NCBI GenBank assembly: GCA_902809935.1
Contig: LR778134.1
Span: 1,612,001-1,676,000 of the forward strand
Origin: Ruminococcaceae bacterium BL-4
GTDB lineage: Bacteria; Bacillota; Clostridia; Oscillospirales; Acutalibacteraceae
Reading direction: 5' to 3'
Length of the DNA: 64,000 nt
In this document: positions 26,477-34,744 of the stretch, one piece after another
Numbering within the stretch: the stretch's first letter is position 1
Layout of the letters: each line of letters opens with the position of its first letter
Position numbers and translations under genes: made by a program
Notes under the pieces: generated by a model
Database searches by the model: none
Seen by the model: only the letters and a program-made list of their open reading frames with translations
What the model was told of the DNA's origin: nothing

Positions 26477-27337
26477 TTAGCTATTAGCTTGTTTCCAGAC
26501 GTTTTTGATCCAATCCACGCAGATATTTCCCATTTCTTTTCGTTCCTTCGCACATTCCTCAGGATATTGTCTTTCAGACTTCATAAGCCATCTTATTTGA
26601 GGATCGCAATATTCTATCATCATGTGACTCATGTGATCAAAACAAATGTGCCGGTGTGGATATGAAAAGTCCTTTTTATTCAATCTGTCTTCCAACTTTT
26701 CGCAGCTTTCTTTGGATGGCCAGATCGTATCAGCAGAAGTCGAAAACATTAAAATCGGCGCTTTGATTTTTTCAACTGGAATGATTGATTCCGGAACAAC
26801 AGCTTTGCCGGTATTCACTTCGAGAATATTAAACTCTTTAGTTTCCCACAGCATTTTTCCTATGCCGAACTTCCTCCTTTTATATGGAGTAAAAGGAAGC
26901 TCTTTCCCTAGATAACTCCAACAGGATGTGCCGGAAGGTCTATTTGAAATGATTCCTTCACTGTAAAACCAAGACGGCGTTTTAATGATCACGCAAGACA
27001 GTTCCGGGAATGCAATGGCGGCTGCCAGCGCATATTCCGCACCTTTTGAGACACCCTCAACCGCAATGCTCTTATAGTTGTTTCTTTGAAGCCAAATGAT
27101 AACGTCATAAATTCTTTCAAGCGGAATTCTATCAAGATTCCGTTGGGAGTTTTTCGTTTTGAATAGACCAAGTGCCAGCGCCGGAATATCATTATCTTGC
27201 AGGAAATGCGCAAGTTTTTCTGTATGTTTTAGCCCGCCTTCACTGCCGGAAATGGTGATCACAATTTTATCTTTTTCTTTGGAAACCGGATACATGACTC
27301 CATCCCAGAATTTTTCATGAACTTCGTATTTTTTCAT
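26477..27337 (-). CDS. Alpha/beta hydrolase, BAAT/acyl-CoA thioester hydrolase C-terminal type
   Basis: A 286-residue alpha/beta hydrolase. ITISGSEGG near residue 30 forms the oxyanion region, GVSKG at 95-99 is the nucleophile elbow (Ser97), SADTIWPS carries the likely Asp, and DHMSHMM the His. These fit the BAAT_C family of acyl-CoA thioesterase/aminotransferase relatives, though bacterial stand-alone members are of uncertain substrate. ATG 27337 has AGAAAGAG upstream. Convergent or tandem neighbours give no pathway clue. Confidence 0.8.
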   Translation of the reverse strand: MKKYEVHEKFWDGVMYPVSKEKDKIVITISGSEGGLKHTEKLAHFLQDNDIPALALGLFKTKNSQRNLDRIPLERIYDVIIWLQRNNYKSIAVEGVSKGAEYALAAAIAFPELSCVIIKTPSWFYSEGIISNRPSGTSCWSYLGKELPFTPYKRRKFGIGKMLWETKEFNILEVNTGKAVVPESIIPVEKIKAPILMFSTSADTIWPSKESCEKLEDRLNKKDFSYPHRHICFDHMSHMMIEYCDPQIRWLMKSERQYPEECAKERKEMGNICVDWIKNVWKQANS

Positions 27338-27398
27338 ACGATCACTCTTTCTATATTCTCATAAATTGATATAAACAATTTGGCCTTGTAATAATTCC

Positions 27399-27746
27399 TC
27401 AAGGTTTTATATATGCATACCCTTCTTGCTGTTTGTTAATTAGTTCTCTGACTCCAACTGGAACGATTTTTACGAAAGGAAAAATCTCTTCTTTAGAAAG
27501 ACCCATCGAGAGCAATGCGTTGCTGCATGCCGCAAATGTAACCCCTTTTTGTGATAAAACTTCCAGTGAGTTTTTATTAACTAAGTCGTTGTTATCTATA
27601 TATCCTTTGACGGCCTCTGAATTAGCCAACACTTCTACAGATATGTTTGAAGGTTCGTTGTCATATGAAAGCAGTAGATTTTTAACATTGTTTAGAAGCA
27701 GTTTCCACTTTTGAAGTTCATCGATATGAAAAATCACATGATCCAT
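27399..27746 (-). CDS. DsrE-family protein
   Basis: A 115-residue protein with the DsrE/F-like fold: VIFHIDELQKWKLLLNNVKNLL at the N-terminus, EVLANSEAVKGY, and the typical GVTFAACSNALLSMGL...VPVGVRELINKQQEGYAYIKP C-terminal half. The family includes sulfur carriers; here a single cysteine (AACSN) lies at the usual position. Start ATG 27746 has AAAGGAC. Function unknown beyond family. The following 27747-27950 region is AT-rich with nothing recognised. Confidence 0.82.
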   Translation of the reverse strand: MDHVIFHIDELQKWKLLLNNVKNLLLSYDNEPSNISVEVLANSEAVKGYIDNNDLVNKNSLEVLSQKGVTFAACSNALLSMGLSKEEIFPFVKIVPVGVRELINKQQEGYAYIKP

Positions 27747-27950
27747 CTTATATAAAGTCCTTTCTAAGTTTCTAAGCGTTTGACGAATGAAGTTGAAAAA
27801 TTTATAAATCTTGTACTGATTTTAATGTGAATAGTTCGTTTTCCTTTCATTATTACGTTAATAATACCCTCAAATTCTATAAAATGAAATGATTTGCACT
27901 GAAGTTTGTAAATATTCAACAGAATACGTATCATTAGACGTGTTAACAAA

Positions 27951-27996
27951 AGCAATTCCCCAGCTTTCCTTAAAAGGATAACCGGGGAATTGTTTT
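27951..27996 (-). terminator. Hairpin downstream of the GT39 pseudogene
   Basis: CAATTCCCC...GGGGAATTG arms with an inner CCTT/AAGG stem at about 27953-27992, flanked by T-rich sequence on both strands; acts as terminator for the minus-strand gene at 28091. A hairpin of similar design lies at 30114. Confidence 0.6.
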
Positions 27997-28090
27997 ATAT
28001 ATTGTTTTTAATCGCTGATGTTATTCAGAGCTTGGTTGTCAACTTTATTTTTTAATATCAAGAATGCGATTGGCATCAAACAGAGATCAT

Positions 28091-29975
28091 TTATCCTTTA
28101 TAGGAGGAAAGATCATAAAGAGTTCCAGATGTATTGGAGTTTCCCATGATTTTGTCTGCACTGAAACTGGAAGAATTGCTCCATTCATTTGAATCCACTG
28201 CTGTGCCATTTTCTTTCACCCATTTGGTTACCTCATTGGAAGAATTCCCCCTGTCGCCTTTTCCGCCAATTAGGAAATGTTTCAATTCTCCCTGTTCCAT
28301 CATCTGCTGCAGCTTTGTCACAGTCAGAGTGTTGTCGTTCCCGCTGAAGCCGCCGATTGCCATAACGGGTTTTCCAGTGGCAAGAATGATTGGCTCTGCC
28401 TCGGAGGCACTTGGCACGGCAACCAGTAGTCCCGTAATGCCGAGGACGATGCAGGCTGTTGCCAGCTTTCCGGTTGTATTCCTATGCAAGAGTTTCCACA
28501 TAAGCAGAAGTAAGGCAGAAATACCCGTAACAACGGCAACGATCGGGATTAGAACTCCAGAATAGGACGGATAGGATCGGAGCATAAGAATTTGTACAGC
28601 CCCCGTGGCAGCCAATGCAAGGGGAAGGAGGAAGCCAACAAAGCCCTTCGTTTTGTACAGCTTCCACATCTCTGTCAGTCCGATTCCCACAAGAGCCGCT
28701 AAAAACGGTGCCATCACGGAAATATAATATGGATGGAAAAACTGTGCAATACTGAAGTACGTAAACATTGTGATTACTGAGCCACCCCAAAGCAAAATAT
28801 TGGCGCGCCGCTTTCTTCGTATTTCGGAATTTGCTTCCGTAGATTTTCGCATTCCTGAAAGAAGTGCGAAAATGGAGAAAAGACCGAACGGGAGAAGCCA
28901 ACGGTCTTGCCCGCCGAGAGTAGTGTTGAACATACGCAGGACACTTGCGCTGCCTCCACCGTTAAACATGCTGTTTCCACCCGTATTACTGTCATCTCTA
29001 CGGCCGGGCATGCTATCTTTGATATCACCGTCATCTTATATTGCTTCCGTCTCTGCCGCCACGGAAGCTTCCGTCTTCTTCGTCGAATGGGGGTTGTTGA
29101 GTGGTACTGGCGATAGTGTTGCCTGAGTTACCGTCCGTTTGGTCATCCCCCGGTATCTGCGGAGGATTAGAACCGTCCGCATTGGGTGCATCGGCTGAAT
29201 CAGAGATTGGTGCTTCAAAATCTGCCGTATTTCCAGGTTGGGAGGTAAAGTCCGATCGGCTCTCTTGTGGTCCACTGTTCATGGATTGGCCAATGATGCG
29301 CTGAATTCCGTTATAGCCTAAAGCTAGTTCCAGCTCGGAATTTGTGATGCTGTTGTCGACATATGGCCGCTCGCTGGCTGGGGTGAGATCTACATAAAGG
29401 GCGGAAAGAATTAAAAACGCTTCCAGCGTTTTAGCGTTGTAGGCAATCCCCAGGAACACTGCGGATAAAAGCAGCCAGCGTAGTTGCCCTTTATCGGCAG
29501 CAACCATCATGGCCCACGCCGCGAGCGTCATGAAGAGAATCAGGACGGAATCTGTATTGTTGGTTTTGCTGACCACAATGAAGATCGGCGAAAGAGCCAG
29601 AACTAGTGCAGAGACAAGTCCTGCCACGTTGCCAAAATGCCGCTTGACAATATGATAGATAATGGCAACTGTCGCCACCGCAGCAAGACATTCCGGCAGC
29701 AGAATGCTCCAGCCATAAAATCCGAATACTTTTGCAAATGCTGCTTGTACCCATAATGAGACAGGTGGCTTATCCACTGTCACCCATCTACCCGGGTCGA
29801 GCGAGACAAAAAAGAAGTTTTTCCAGCTTGTTAGCATGCTTTTTACGCTGGCTGTATAGAATCCATTGCTGTAGCCTTCGTTCCAGATGTTGAATATGGA
29901 TAGGAATCCAGCCAACAGCAGGATCAATGCAAGAGCAACTTTGGATAGAACACGGCGTTTTTTATTTGTTATCAT
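28091..29975 (-). pseudogene. Decayed GT39/ArnT-like membrane glycosyltransferase (frameshift and internal deletion)
   Basis: Two adjacent frames on the minus strand (29975-29031 and 29011-28091) together give one PMT/ArnT-like protein. The first half has the GT39 hallmark LDPGRWVTVDKPPVSLW, several helices, and VDLTPASERPYVDNS; the second has glycine-rich GGNSMFNGGG, LGGQDRWLLPFG and multiple helices. The frames differ, with an indel near 29037 (TGA at 29031; reading DDGDIKDS resumes in the shifted frame). In addition LSALY runs directly into VDLTPASERPY, where family members have roughly 50 residues with a further transmembrane helix, so an internal deletion is likely too. Intact relatives use polyprenyl-phosphate sugars to glycosylate outside the membrane. 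ATG 29975 has TAGGAGT. Confidence 0.75.
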
Positions 29976-30113
29976 TTATGCTTACTCCTAAGTTTAATAT
30001 AGAAACTCTTTTTTTAAGAAGTCTGATCCGTTGTTTTATCATTGCTTCGTTATTCTGATTTTTGGTAAACACTCTTAATTGATCGCAATGAATAGGAGCA
30101 TTAACAATAAAAG

Positions 30114-30146
30114 CCCCAGTTATCTTAAAAAAGATAGCTGGGGGAT
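30114..30146. terminator. Stand-alone hairpin CCCCAGTTATCTT / AAGATAGCTGGGG
   Basis: Perfect-but-one arms at 30114-30126 and 30131-30143. It sits between the GT39 pseudogene and the ncRNA and resembles the hairpin at 27951. Regions 29976-30113 and 30147-30454 show no genes. Confidence 0.5.
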
Positions 30147-30454
30147 CGAAATAAGTATTTACTTATTATGTTGAGATAGAAATATAGACAACTAGGTCTC
30201 TATACGATGAAGTGCCATTGTCACTTTTTTAAAAGTATAAAAATGAGCACCTAAAAGTCGTTTAGAACTAAATAATCAATATTTTAAACTTAATAATTTT
30301 TTTATAGTTATACTTGGTTTCCTCTGATACTGAACTTCATTTTCTTTAAATTAAGAAAAGTAATCTGACATTTTTATCCTAACCCTTTTTTACAAAATAA
30401 CCATTTGGATAAAATTTAAGGATCGTTTAAAAAAGAGTATTGAATTTTGAGTAT

Positions 30455-30635
30455 AAAAAAGGCATCCACCGAAGTGAACGCCCAATAATATTTAGTCCCG
30501 TGTTACGCCCGGGTTATCGACTGCTATACCTGCTTTTGTTGATTGATATTTCGAACAGTTCATAAATGACCTTCAACGCCGAAATTAAAGCCTTCGGTTT
30601 GGCATGAAAAGATAGGCTTGTTGAATATTTCCAAC
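30455..30635 (-). ncRNA. Candidate structured non-coding RNA of about 181 nt
   Basis: The minus strand has a consensus promoter (30642-30670), a predicted 5' end near 30635 and a textbook terminator: GGCGUUCAC-UUCG-GUGGAUGCC (30482-30461) followed by six U (30460-30455). Internal pairings visible by eye are GUUG/CAAC at the very 5' end (30635-30620), CCGAA/UUCGG (30597-30579) and CCCG/CGGG (30513-30497). There is no open reading frame with a ribosome site. The complete promoter-to-terminator unit makes a stand-alone RNA gene likely. I cannot name the family; 6S, SRP, RNase P and tmRNA signatures are not apparent, and the clostridial raiA motif is a candidate only because of size and phylum. 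Confidence 0.7.
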
Positions 30636-30641
30636 TTAATT

Positions 30642-30670
30642 AATATACCATACTAAACCTTATTTGTCAA
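30642..30670 (-). promoter_or_regulatory. Promoter of the candidate ncRNA
   Basis: TTGACA (30665-30670), 17-base spacer, TATATT (30642-30647) on the minus strand, 7 bases before the 5' hairpin. Confidence 0.75.
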
Positions 30671-30782
30671 AGTAAGAATTGGCAGTGATCAAGATCCTTA
30701 CATTTTAAACGAATTAACAGAAAAATCCCATAAAATGTTTTTAAACTTTATACTTCAGAAAATATAAAATTAATAACAAATT

Positions 30783-30808
30783 AATCCAATAATTATAATT
30801 AATGGATT
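30783..30808. promoter_or_regulatory. 26-base near-perfect palindrome upstream of the amber-interrupted gene
   Basis: AATCCA at 30783-30788 and TGGATT at 30803-30808 frame an AT-rich centre; only one base pair of the 13 half-site pairs mismatches. It lies 38 bases before the start at 30846 and could be an operator. No clear -35/-10 pair was identified. Confidence 0.4.
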
Positions 30809-30845
30809 GGATTTTACAATATATAAGTTTAAAGGAGAGATTTTT

Positions 30846-31514
30846 ATGAAACACACAAAGAAAGCAGCACCACAGGAAAGTAATGATTCAAATCAGTTTT
30901 CGGAGTCTTCTCAGAAGCCTCCGAAAAAGAAATCTAAAGTTGGAAAATAGGTTCTGATCGTAATTGCCGTCTTTGTAGTTGTTGGAGTAGCTACTAATAT
31001 GGCTGGAAAAAATAAAGACGGAGCAACCCCAGCACAAGCTTCTGTTTCCTCAGCCACTTCATCTGCGGTGAGTAGTTCGAAAACTGAAGGAAAAATAACT
31101 TCAGAGCTTTATGAAAAAGTAGCACTTGGTGCCAGCAAAGATGAGGTAGAAGCAGTCTTAGGAAAAGGCACAGCAGGTGCAAGCAATGAGATAAATGGAG
31201 TGAAAACAGAAGCTGTAAATTATACTGGATCAGGCATAATGTCGTCTGTAGTTATTACATATCAATCCGGGAAAGTTACGGATAAGACAGAAGTTGGACT
31301 TTATGATAAAAGCAAATACCCGACAATTGATCTTGCAAAATATGATCAGGTCAAACAAATTTTTGGCGGAGACGGAGAAAAGAATACCAAAAATCAACTT
31401 CTTGGCAATACATCATACGGATATATTGGGCGTGGAGCTGATGGAGTCAGCAATGCAACGTTAACGTTTAGCGATGATAAACTTGTTTCTAAAACCCAAA
31501 TTAGCCTGAAATAA
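30846..31514 (+). pseudogene. Membrane-anchored SmpA/DUF3862-like protein interrupted by an in-frame amber codon
   Basis: An ATG at 30846 with AAAGGAG at 30831-30837 opens a frame that meets TAG at 30948-30950 and then continues without other stops to 31514. The joined 222-codon reading has a lysine-rich cytoplasmic N-terminus (PPKKKSKVGK), the amber codon, a membrane helix VLIVIAVFVVVGVA, a serine-rich linker and two SmpA/BLIP-like modules (ELYEKVALGASKDEVEAVLG; YDQVKQIFGGDGEK). The codon would fit a Trp at the membrane edge (TGG to TAG), but that is a guess. The next ATG (30999) lacks a ribosome site and would lose the helix. Either a recent nonsense mutation, a sequencing error or amber readthrough. 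Confidence 0.75.
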
Positions 31515-31582
31515 ATATCCACCTGTCGGTACTGTAGTACTAACAGACGGAGATACTAGACATAAACGAAACAATATAAACG

Positions 31583-31613
31583 CCCGGCCGAAAATTAAGT
31601 GCCGGGTATTTTT
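31583..31613 (+). terminator. Terminator after the interrupted gene
   Basis: CCCGGC (31583-31588) and GCCGGG (31601-31606) arms followed by TATTTTT. Confidence 0.75.
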
Positions 31614-31829
31614 ATGCCTATTTTTAAGAGAACCGATATAAATACTGCTTTTTAGTTTTCTATAAATTTTGATATTACTAAATTTATCAAATAAATGCCG
31701 TAAGAACATTCATATCGGCAAAGATTTCATAAGATAAGGCTTAAAGCTGCAGATGGAATCTTTGCTTTATTTTTATGCTTTTTATGTTATACTTTAACTA
31801 ATTTGCAAAAAGGAAAGGAGCTATTAGAA

Positions 31830-32288
31830 ATGTTTAGATACGTTCATACCAATATTATTGCAAAGAATGCAAGTAAGCTGGTAGATTTCTATAAGACGGT
31901 ATTTCATTGTCAAAGTATCAACGAGACGCGTGATCTTCGAGGAGCGTGGCTGGATGGACTTACCGGTTTAAAAGAAGCACATATTACAGGTGAGCATCTT
32001 CTTTTGCCAGGTTATAATAAAGATCACCCAACCTTGGAAATATTCTCTTATGATACATTGAAAGAAGCAGTACCGGCAGAGATTAACCGTCCGGGGATAG
32101 CACATATAGCCTTTGAAGTGGATGATGTAGAAGCCACATTAAAAGAAGTGATCAAAGCTGGTGGAAATGCTATGGGGCAGGTTGTTACTGCAGCTTATCC
32201 TGATAGTATAGAAGCCGTTTTTGTATATGCCAAAGACCCAGAGGGAAATATTATTGAATTGCAAAGCTGGAGAAAAACAAAAGATTGA
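31830..32288 (+). CDS. VOC-family (glyoxalase/bleomycin-resistance-like) protein
   Basis: A 152-residue vicinal-oxygen-chelate protein. The start is ATG 31830 (AAAGGAG 9 bases upstream) rather than TTG 31803. HTNIIAKNASKLVDFYKTVFHC at the N-terminus, HPTLEIFSY, PGIAHIAFEVDDVEATL and VFVYAKDPEGNIIELQSW are the paired beta-alpha-beta modules with metal-ligand His/Glu positions. Substrate unknown. A single gene between two noncoding segments; the 120 bases that follow hold the nitroreductase promoter. Confidence 0.88.
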   Translation: MFRYVHTNIIAKNASKLVDFYKTVFHCQSINETRDLRGAWLDGLTGLKEAHITGEHLLLPGYNKDHPTLEIFSYDTLKEAVPAEINRPGIAHIAFEVDDVEATLKEVIKAGGNAMGQVVTAAYPDSIEAVFVYAKDPEGNIIELQSWRKTKD

Positions 32289-32349
32289 TTATAGAGCCAT
32301 TAAAGCTTTTGCTTTATAGGATGCTAAATAATAGGACAAGAAAAGACTC

Positions 32350-32378
32350 TTGACAAATTCTTGATGATCATTTATATA
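32350..32378 (+). promoter_or_regulatory. Promoter of the second nitroreductase gene
   Basis: TTGACA (32350-32355), 17-base spacer, TATATA (32373-32378). Confidence 0.7.
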
Positions 32379-32411
32379 ATGAGAAAAAGATTAAAAAGGG
32401 AAGTGTGATTG

Positions 32412-32966
32412 ATGGAATTGGAGTCGGTGATTCAAAAAAGAAGAAGCATTCGAAAATTTTTAGCACGCGATGTAGAAAACGAAAAAATGGAAAAAACTTT
32501 AGAGTGTGCTCGTCTGTGCCAATCTGCTAAGAACCGGCAGCCATGGAGATTCATGGTGCTCAAAGGGGAACAAAAAGACCATGTGGCCCAAATCATGCTG
32601 AACCTTTTCGAGCAAAATGATATTGATATTCCAAACTATGTGAACAGTTCTAAAAATTCGGCTCGTGTTATTAAAGAAGCGCCTGTGTTTATTTTAGTCT
32701 TTCGACAAGATGATGATGATCATTGGATGACGGGAGATTTGCTTTCCATTGGGGCTGCGGTAGAGCATATTTGTTTGGAAGCTGTAAATTTGGGACTTGG
32801 AGCTCTTTGGATCAGGGATACTGTTTATACACAAAAAGAAATCTGTCGGTCGGTTGGCTGTAAATCAATGCAGTTAGTTTGTTCCATTGCAATTGGTTAT
32901 CCGGCAGAGTCACCAAATCCACGTCCACGCAAACCCATGAACGAGATCCTTTTAAAAGCAAAATAA
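32412..32966 (+). CDS. Nitroreductase family protein
   Basis: A 184-residue FMN oxidoreductase-like protein: VIQKRRSIRKFLARDVE, ARLCQSAKNRQPWRFMVL, the DLLSIGAAVEHICLEAVNLGLG block and NPRPRKPMNEIL. It is clearly related to, but distinct from, the nitroreductase at 21658. ATG 32412 is preferred over TTG 32409. It has its own promoter and terminator. Likely reduces nitro or quinone compounds; physiological substrate unknown. Confidence 0.88.
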   Translation: MELESVIQKRRSIRKFLARDVENEKMEKTLECARLCQSAKNRQPWRFMVLKGEQKDHVAQIMLNLFEQNDIDIPNYVNSSKNSARVIKEAPVFILVFRQDDDDHWMTGDLLSIGAAVEHICLEAVNLGLGALWIRDTVYTQKEICRSVGCKSMQLVCSIAIGYPAESPNPRPRKPMNEILLKAK

Positions 32967-32970
32967 AAAA

Positions 32971-33007
32971 GGGTGATAGGTAAACTTTAGTGCCTATCAC
33001 CCTTTTT
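32971..33007. terminator. Bidirectional terminator between the nitroreductase and mtaB
   Basis: GGGTGATAGG (32971-32980) and CCTATCACCC (32993-33002) with A-tract before and T-tract after. Confidence 0.88.
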
Positions 33008-33022
33008 GCATGCGTTATTAAA

Positions 33023-34306
33023 TCATATCTGAATTTTTCCGGTGCAAAAGCCGGATTCTGCAGTTAAAATTTCTGTCATCAAGAGCTTTCCGGAAAGATC
33101 ATCGCTGCTTATCGCTCTTACCAAAGTATAATTTGGAGTGTATCCTTCATAGACATTTTTTGCGCAAGAACGCTCAAACAGCACCTCTTCACAAAGCCCT
33201 ACCTGCGCTTTTAGAAAAGCCTGCTGTGTTTTGTGTGCTGCCGCAATCATGGCAGCAGAACGGCGCTCTTTTTCAGCATTGCTTACCTGTTCTGGCATTT
33301 CATATGCTCTAGTGCCTGGACGTCTGGAATAAGGGAATACATGAACTTTTGAAAAAGCAATTTCCTGCTCAAAAGCGAGATTTTTCTGAAACTCTTCTTC
33401 CGTTTCTCCTGAAAAACCAACCATAATATCGGTAGTGATCGCAGCATTTGGAAATGCCGCACGAAGGTTCTGAACGATTTCCCGGTATTCATCTGTTGTG
33501 TAATGACGATTCATTCGACGCAGAGTTTTATCACAACCGCTTTGAAGAGAAAGATGAAACTGAGGGCAGAGCTTCTTTTGTGCAGCCATCCGTGCGATTA
33601 CCGGAGGAGTTAACTGCTCCGGTTCCAGAGAGCCCAGACGAACTCGGTGGATTTTCTTGATTTCGCAGGCTGTGTCAATGGCATCACATAAAGTTGCCCC
33701 GATGTCCTGTCCATAAGCAGGAAGATTGATTCCTGTAAGCACAATTTCGCGATACCCGTTTTCTGCAAGTTCTGAGAGTTCTTCTTTTAATTCTGATAAT
33801 GGCTTGGAGCGAACTCGTCCGCGTGCATAGGGAATAATGCAATAGGAGCAGAAACGATTGCAGCCGTCTTCTATTTTGACAAAAGCGCGCGTATGTTCAT
33901 GAAATTCTGTTACCTGCATAGACTCAAAGGATTTTCCATGTGGTTCAATATCGATGATTCGCTCACGATGTGTCAGAAAATCATGGATGTGAGGAATTAA
34001 TGAGTTGCGGTTGGAATTTCCGAGAATAATATCGGCGTCATCAAGTGCGGCAGCCTTTTCGGGGAATGCCTGTGGCATGCAGCCGGTCAAAATAATGATG
34101 GAAGTGGGATTCTTCCTTCTCACGCGATGAAGCGTTTGACGAACTTTGTGGTCACTGGTGGCGGTGACGGTACAGGAATTAATTAAAATAATATCGGCAC
34201 AGTCTCCTTCGCATACAGTGAATCCGGAATTTTCTGCCATAGAAAGCATAGCTTCGGTCTCATATTGATTTACTTTACAGCCGAGTGTGATTGCGGTAAT
34301 GTTCAT
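33023..34306 (-). CDS. mtaB: tRNA t6A37 methylthiotransferase MtaB
   Basis: A 427-residue radical-SAM enzyme. The start is ATG 34306, giving MNITAITLGCKVNQYE, the usual MtaB opening. Three N-terminal cysteines (LGCKVN, NSCTVT, TGCMPQ) bind one 4Fe-4S cluster; DGCNRFCSYCIIPYARGR carries the CxxxCxxC SAM cluster; a C-terminal TRAM-like domain ends the protein. It converts t6A37 to ms2t6A37 in tRNAs reading ANN codons. The KVNQYE and IPYARGRVRS motifs favour MtaB over MiaB. It is divergent from the HPr-like gene at 34444. Confidence 0.92.
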   Translation of the reverse strand: MNITAITLGCKVNQYETEAMLSMAENSGFTVCEGDCADIILINSCTVTATSDHKVRQTLHRVRRKNPTSIIILTGCMPQAFPEKAAALDDADIILGNSNRNSLIPHIHDFLTHRERIIDIEPHGKSFESMQVTEFHEHTRAFVKIEDGCNRFCSYCIIPYARGRVRSKPLSELKEELSELAENGYREIVLTGINLPAYGQDIGATLCDAIDTACEIKKIHRVRLGSLEPEQLTPPVIARMAAQKKLCPQFHLSLQSGCDKTLRRMNRHYTTDEYREIVQNLRAAFPNAAITTDIMVGFSGETEEEFQKNLAFEQEIAFSKVHVFPYSRRPGTRAYEMPEQVSNAEKERRSAAMIAAAHKTQQAFLKAQVGLCEEVLFERSCAKNVYEGYTPNYTLVRAISSDDLSGKLLMTEILTAESGFCTGKIQI

Positions 34307-34443
34307 AAAATAGTCCAACTTTCTAAAAAGCAATTGCAAAAATGTTAAGAGATTATAAAGAATTCTCTTGAATTTTTTATAATGATGCGCTAAAATTGGA
34401 AAGATTTCAAAAAGACTCAGATGAAGAAAGGAGTTTGGTTAAC

Positions 34444-34695
34444 ATGTATACAGCTAAAATTCATCTGTCAAACATTGATGATGTTAAAAAATTTGTTTCG
34501 CTTGTGTCCGGTTTTCCGTTTGAGGTCAATCTCTGTACAGATAAGTATAAAATGAATGCAAAATCCATTATGGGTGTATTCAGCTTGAATCTCAGTGAAC
34601 CGATTACAGTGGAAGTCGACGAGTGTAATGAGCAACAAAAAGAACTTTTTGCACAAAAGATCAAAGAGTTCCAGCAGACTAAAGTAGAATCGTGA
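34444..34695 (+). CDS. HPr-like protein lacking the active-site histidine
   Basis: An 83-residue HPr-fold protein starting at ATG 34444 with AAAGGAG at a good distance (the frame extends further upstream without support). KMNAKSIMGVFSLNL matches the helix-2 region of HPr with the regulatory serine position (AKSIMG), and EPITVEVD the last strand. The segment around SGFPFEVNL replaces the GLHARPA motif, so the phosphorylatable His15 is absent and it cannot serve as a PTS phosphocarrier. It may be a Crh-like regulator acting through the serine. No PTS genes are nearby. Confidence 0.82.
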   Translation: MYTAKIHLSNIDDVKKFVSLVSGFPFEVNLCTDKYKMNAKSIMGVFSLNLSEPITVEVDECNEQQKELFAQKIKEFQQTKVES

Positions 34696-34712
34696 GAACG
34701 TGACAAACATTG

Positions 34713-34741
34713 CTGCCGCTTTTAAGCGACAGTTTTTTTTT
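34713..34741 (+). terminator. Terminator between the HPr-like and ABC-F genes
   Basis: CTGCCGCTT (34713-34721) and AAGCGACAG (34724-34732) arms followed by nine T. Confidence 0.88.
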
Positions 34742-34744
34742 GCT

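Noticed and set aside
31461-31709. Minus-strand frame over the terminator at 31583
   Set aside because: Crosses an obvious terminator and is antisense to the end of the interrupted gene.
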